Position numbers and translations under genes: made by a program. Below the pieces are notes generated by a model. It was not told the DNA's origin. It worked only from the letters and a program-made list of their open reading frames with translations, and did no database searches. 5,782 bases of DNA from Campylobacterota bacterium. GTDB taxonomy: Bacteria; Campylobacterota; Campylobacteria; Campylobacterales; SZUA-545. Where the stretch lies: the NCBI GenBank assembly GCA_003561815.1, contig PWVP01000256.1, forward strand, positions 1 to 5,782, in the 5' to 3' direction. Shown one piece after another: positions 4,244 through 5,782 of the stretch (position 1 is its first letter; each line of letters begins with the position of its first letter).

Positions 4244-5782
4244 GACTGGGCTCCTCCTGTGAAATCAGCGCCTCGGTAGCCAACGCCTCCAGGCGTCTGT
4301 AGATATGAACCATCGCCAGCGAGTCAAGCGCGCCGTAGTGCTCCAAGGCGGCCAGAATCGCCTCTGACTGCGGCTTATCGGCCTCTGAGAGCTGCAGGTA
4401 GGCCGCCATCGCGTCACGCCCATCGGATACGCAAAGCGCCGTGTAGTCCAGCTGGGCATCCAGAGCCGGAGCGACCCGTTTAAGCGAGTGGCTACCCCGC
4501 ATGGCCGGGTGGTAACACCACCGCTTCTCAAAGGGGATCATCAGATCCAGTGTCCGTTTGGCCATCGACTCTAGCGGCTTTTGGAGTGCCGGACTCCACT
4601 TGGCCAGTTTGCGCAGCACCTGACGCTCATACTCCGCGCCATAGGCCACCAGTCGCCCCGTGGGGCCGATCAGCGCCACCAGCTGCGCGGCCATCTTTTT
4701 GCGGCCATCGGTGCCGCTGGGGACGATGTAGCTAAAGTGCTCCAGCTTCGCATCGGGCGCATCCAGACGGTGGAGCGAAAAGGAAAAAGGGAGCGGCTCA
4801 AAGGGGCGCAGCCCCTCAAAGGGGGGAATCACATGCTGCACGGTCTCAAAATCAAGAAAGTAGAGCGGATAGTGAAAGTTGAGCAGATACTCCGCGATCG
4901 CCTCGGCCTGCACCACCGCCCGCCCCTCCCGCTCAGAGCGGATCTGAATATGAGGATAGCGCCCCAGCGGCTCACTCTCGGGCACCTCTTTAGGGGTCAG
5001 ATAGCCCCGACGAATCAGATCAAAGCGCTTATCACCATCCACCCTGGCCAGCGAGAGCACCGAGTGCTGAGGCAGATGCCCCAGGCAGCGATCGTAAAAA
5101 TCACACCGAATCGGCGATCGGCAGATAGGGCCGATCGGCGGGGTGGTGGGCGGTTTAGGGGGGTTTTTGAGCCGCTCAAAGGCGCGCTGGATGCGCACAA
5201 GACGGTGGTGGACCGATCGGCTCAGGTTGTGGGGACGAAAGAAGCGATCCCACTCGATGGGCTCCTGGTAGACAAAGTGGCGATCGGGCAGATAGAGGGT
5301 GATCTGCGCCACATCGATCCCGCACACCCGCCGGAGCAAAAAGAGTTCAAGCGCCAAACGCTCTTTATGGCTACTGCGGGGCGAACCGGCAAAATCGTAG
5401 CTCTCTAAAAACCAGCGCCCCTGGCAAAAGCCCAGCGTACTAAGCGGGCTACAGAGCATCTCAAAGCGCAAAAACCCGCCCACTAGCGCCGCTGGCTGCC
5501 GGGCAATCGCCGCCACACTCTCTTCGTGGCTCTCCGCCTGCAGCTGCAGCCGATCTTCGTGACGGCTCTCAAACCACCGCTTCGCCTCCTGCTGCCTCTG
5601 CCAATCAATGGGGTGCTCCCACCCTTTGGCCCGCACGATGGGCTCCTGGTGGGCATAGTAGTGGGCGGCCTGATCGCACACCTCTGCTCGCATTAACGCA
5701 AAGGCGTCATGGCAAACTTCTCTCAATGGCTCTCTTTGGACTTTTGGCTCCATTGTAGCAGAAGAGGACTCAGGAATCTGAA
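4227..5782 (-). CDS. DUF2779 protein: Cas4-like region plus DEDD-exonuclease-like domain (5' end outside window)
   Basis: The frame stays open to the window edge. An ATG at 5753 would give 508 residues (numbering below), but no ribosome-binding site precedes it, and family members usually have an LSKS-x-F...C-P-K segment about 35 residues before the DAFALMRAEVCDQA region (16-29). The true start is therefore probably beyond 5782. Domain order: a Cas4/PD-(D/E)XK-like region (about 15-165); a Pro-rich linker (198-209); a cysteine cluster Cys211, Cys217, Cys223, as in the Fe-S site of Cas4-like nucleases; then DUF2779 (about 297-490). The latter has YFLDFET (298-304; Asp301, Glu303), IPPFEGLRPF (309-318), PFSFSLH (322-328), VAYGAEYE (369-376), Asp403, YHP (414-416), GSHSLK (420-425) and LDSLAMV (476-482; Asp477), consistent with an RNase-H-fold exonuclease. 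In the N-terminal region the expected E-x-K reads Glu117-Ser-Tyr119, so that nuclease site may be dead. The cellular role is unknown; it heads the visible operon. Confidence 0.85.
   Translation of the reverse strand, partial: QIPESSSATMEPKVQREPLREVCHDAFALMRAEVCDQAAHYYAHQEPIVRAKGWEHPIDWQRQQEAKRWFESRHEDRLQLQAESHEESVAAIARQPAALVGGFLRFEMLCSPLSTLGFCQGRWFLESYDFAGSPRSSHKERLALELFLLRRVCGIDVAQITLYLPDRHFVYQEPIEWDRFFRPHNLSRSVHHRLVRIQRAFERLKNPPKPPTTPPIGPICRSPIRCDFYDRCLGHLPQHSVLSLARVDGDKRFDLIRRGYLTPKEVPESEPLGRYPHIQIRSEREGRAVVQAEAIAEYLLNFHYPLYFLDFETVQHVIPPFEGLRPFEPLPFSFSLHRLDAPDAKLEHFSYIVPSGTDGRKKMAAQLVALIGPTGRLVAYGAEYERQVLRKLAKWSPALQKPLESMAKRTLDLMIPFEKRWCYHPAMRGSHSLKRVAPALDAQLDYTALCVSDGRDAMAAYLQLSEADKPQSEAILAALEHYGALDSLAMVHIYRRLEALATEALISQEEPSHDHHP
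4251..4258 (-). promoter_or_regulatory. Ribosome-binding site of the DUF89 gene
   Basis: AGGAGGAG on the minus strand ends seven bases before the ATG at 4243. It lies within the DUF2779 coding sequence (its codons give Gln-Glu-Glu-Pro near the C-terminus). It is strong and decides the DUF89 start. Confidence 0.8.
5128..5163 (+). other. Possible G-quadruplex-forming run on the plus strand
   Basis: Four G-tracts of three or more (5128-5130, 5140-5143, 5148-5150, 5158-5163) are separated by 9, 4 and 7 bases. The first loop is longer than the classical limit of 7. On the coding (minus) strand this is the C-rich sequence for the Pro-rich linker and following residues of the DUF2779 protein, so it may be only a by-product of proline codons. 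Confidence 0.3.

Noticed and set aside
4802..4816. Short hairpin AGGGGC-GCA-GCCCCT inside the DUF2779 gene
   Set aside because: It falls in the conserved PFEGLRPFEPL protein segment and is explained by codon choice. It has a short stem and no terminator features.
4581..5408. A 275-codon open frame on the plus strand opposite the DUF2779 gene
   Set aside because: It is an antisense shadow of a GC-rich gene, with no ribosome-binding site or family signature, and the opposite strand carries clear DUF2779 motifs.
4227..5782. Possible CRISPR or Cas4 locus suggested by the Cas4-like cysteine cluster
   Set aside because: There are no direct repeats or spacers and no cas neighbours. The C-terminal domain identifies a DUF2779 protein and not Cas4.

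Overview
The window (about 60% GC by eye) is densely coding, with no RNA gene, mobile element, CRISPR array or non-coding stretch longer than about 20 bases. LpxB has the N-terminal motif SALEPSANLH and the later string IDSPAFNIPLAKRLK in place of the GE-x-SGD-type start seen in proteobacterial LpxB. I associate that form with Campylobacterota (epsilonproteobacteria). The GC content is high for that phylum, so a GC-rich free-living or vent-type lineage is more likely than a host-adapted Campylobacter. This placement is an inference from one protein and base composition.

Layout: the plus strand (1-1402) carries the 3' end of an unidentified gene that may encode an outer-membrane beta-barrel, translationally coupled by an ATGA overlap to lpxB (lipid-A-disaccharide synthase). 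The minus strand (5782 down to 1337) carries four tightly packed genes, read right to left. They are a DUF2779 protein (Cas4-like region plus DEDD-exonuclease-like domain, 5' end outside the window), a DUF89/ARMT1-like metal-dependent phosphatase with an N-terminal CxxC, a DegT/DnrJ/EryC1/StrS sugar aminotransferase (gnnB-like), and a Gfo/Idh/MocA sugar dehydrogenase (gnnA-like). Junctions are a 17-base overlap, a 16-base gap and a 7-base overlap, so one operon is very likely. Its promoter is not in the window.

How the genes fit together: GnnA and GnnB convert UDP-GlcNAc to UDP-GlcNAc3N, which LpxA can acylate through nitrogen instead of oxygen. LpxB then condenses the acylated sugars into the lipid A disaccharide. 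The gnnB-gnnA pair running head-on into lpxB therefore suggests lipid A with amide-linked acyl chains at the sugar 3-positions, as described in Acidithiobacillus, Leptospira and Campylobacter jejuni. The place of the DUF89 and DUF2779 proteins in this operon is not explained by known biology.

Most unusual points: the lpxB and gnnA 3' ends overlap antisense by 66 bases in matching codon register; two strong hairpins lie side by side inside the gene upstream of lpxB; the DUF2779 protein seems to have lost part of its N-terminal nuclease motif; and GATC, CGATCG and GCGATCGC words are strongly over-represented.
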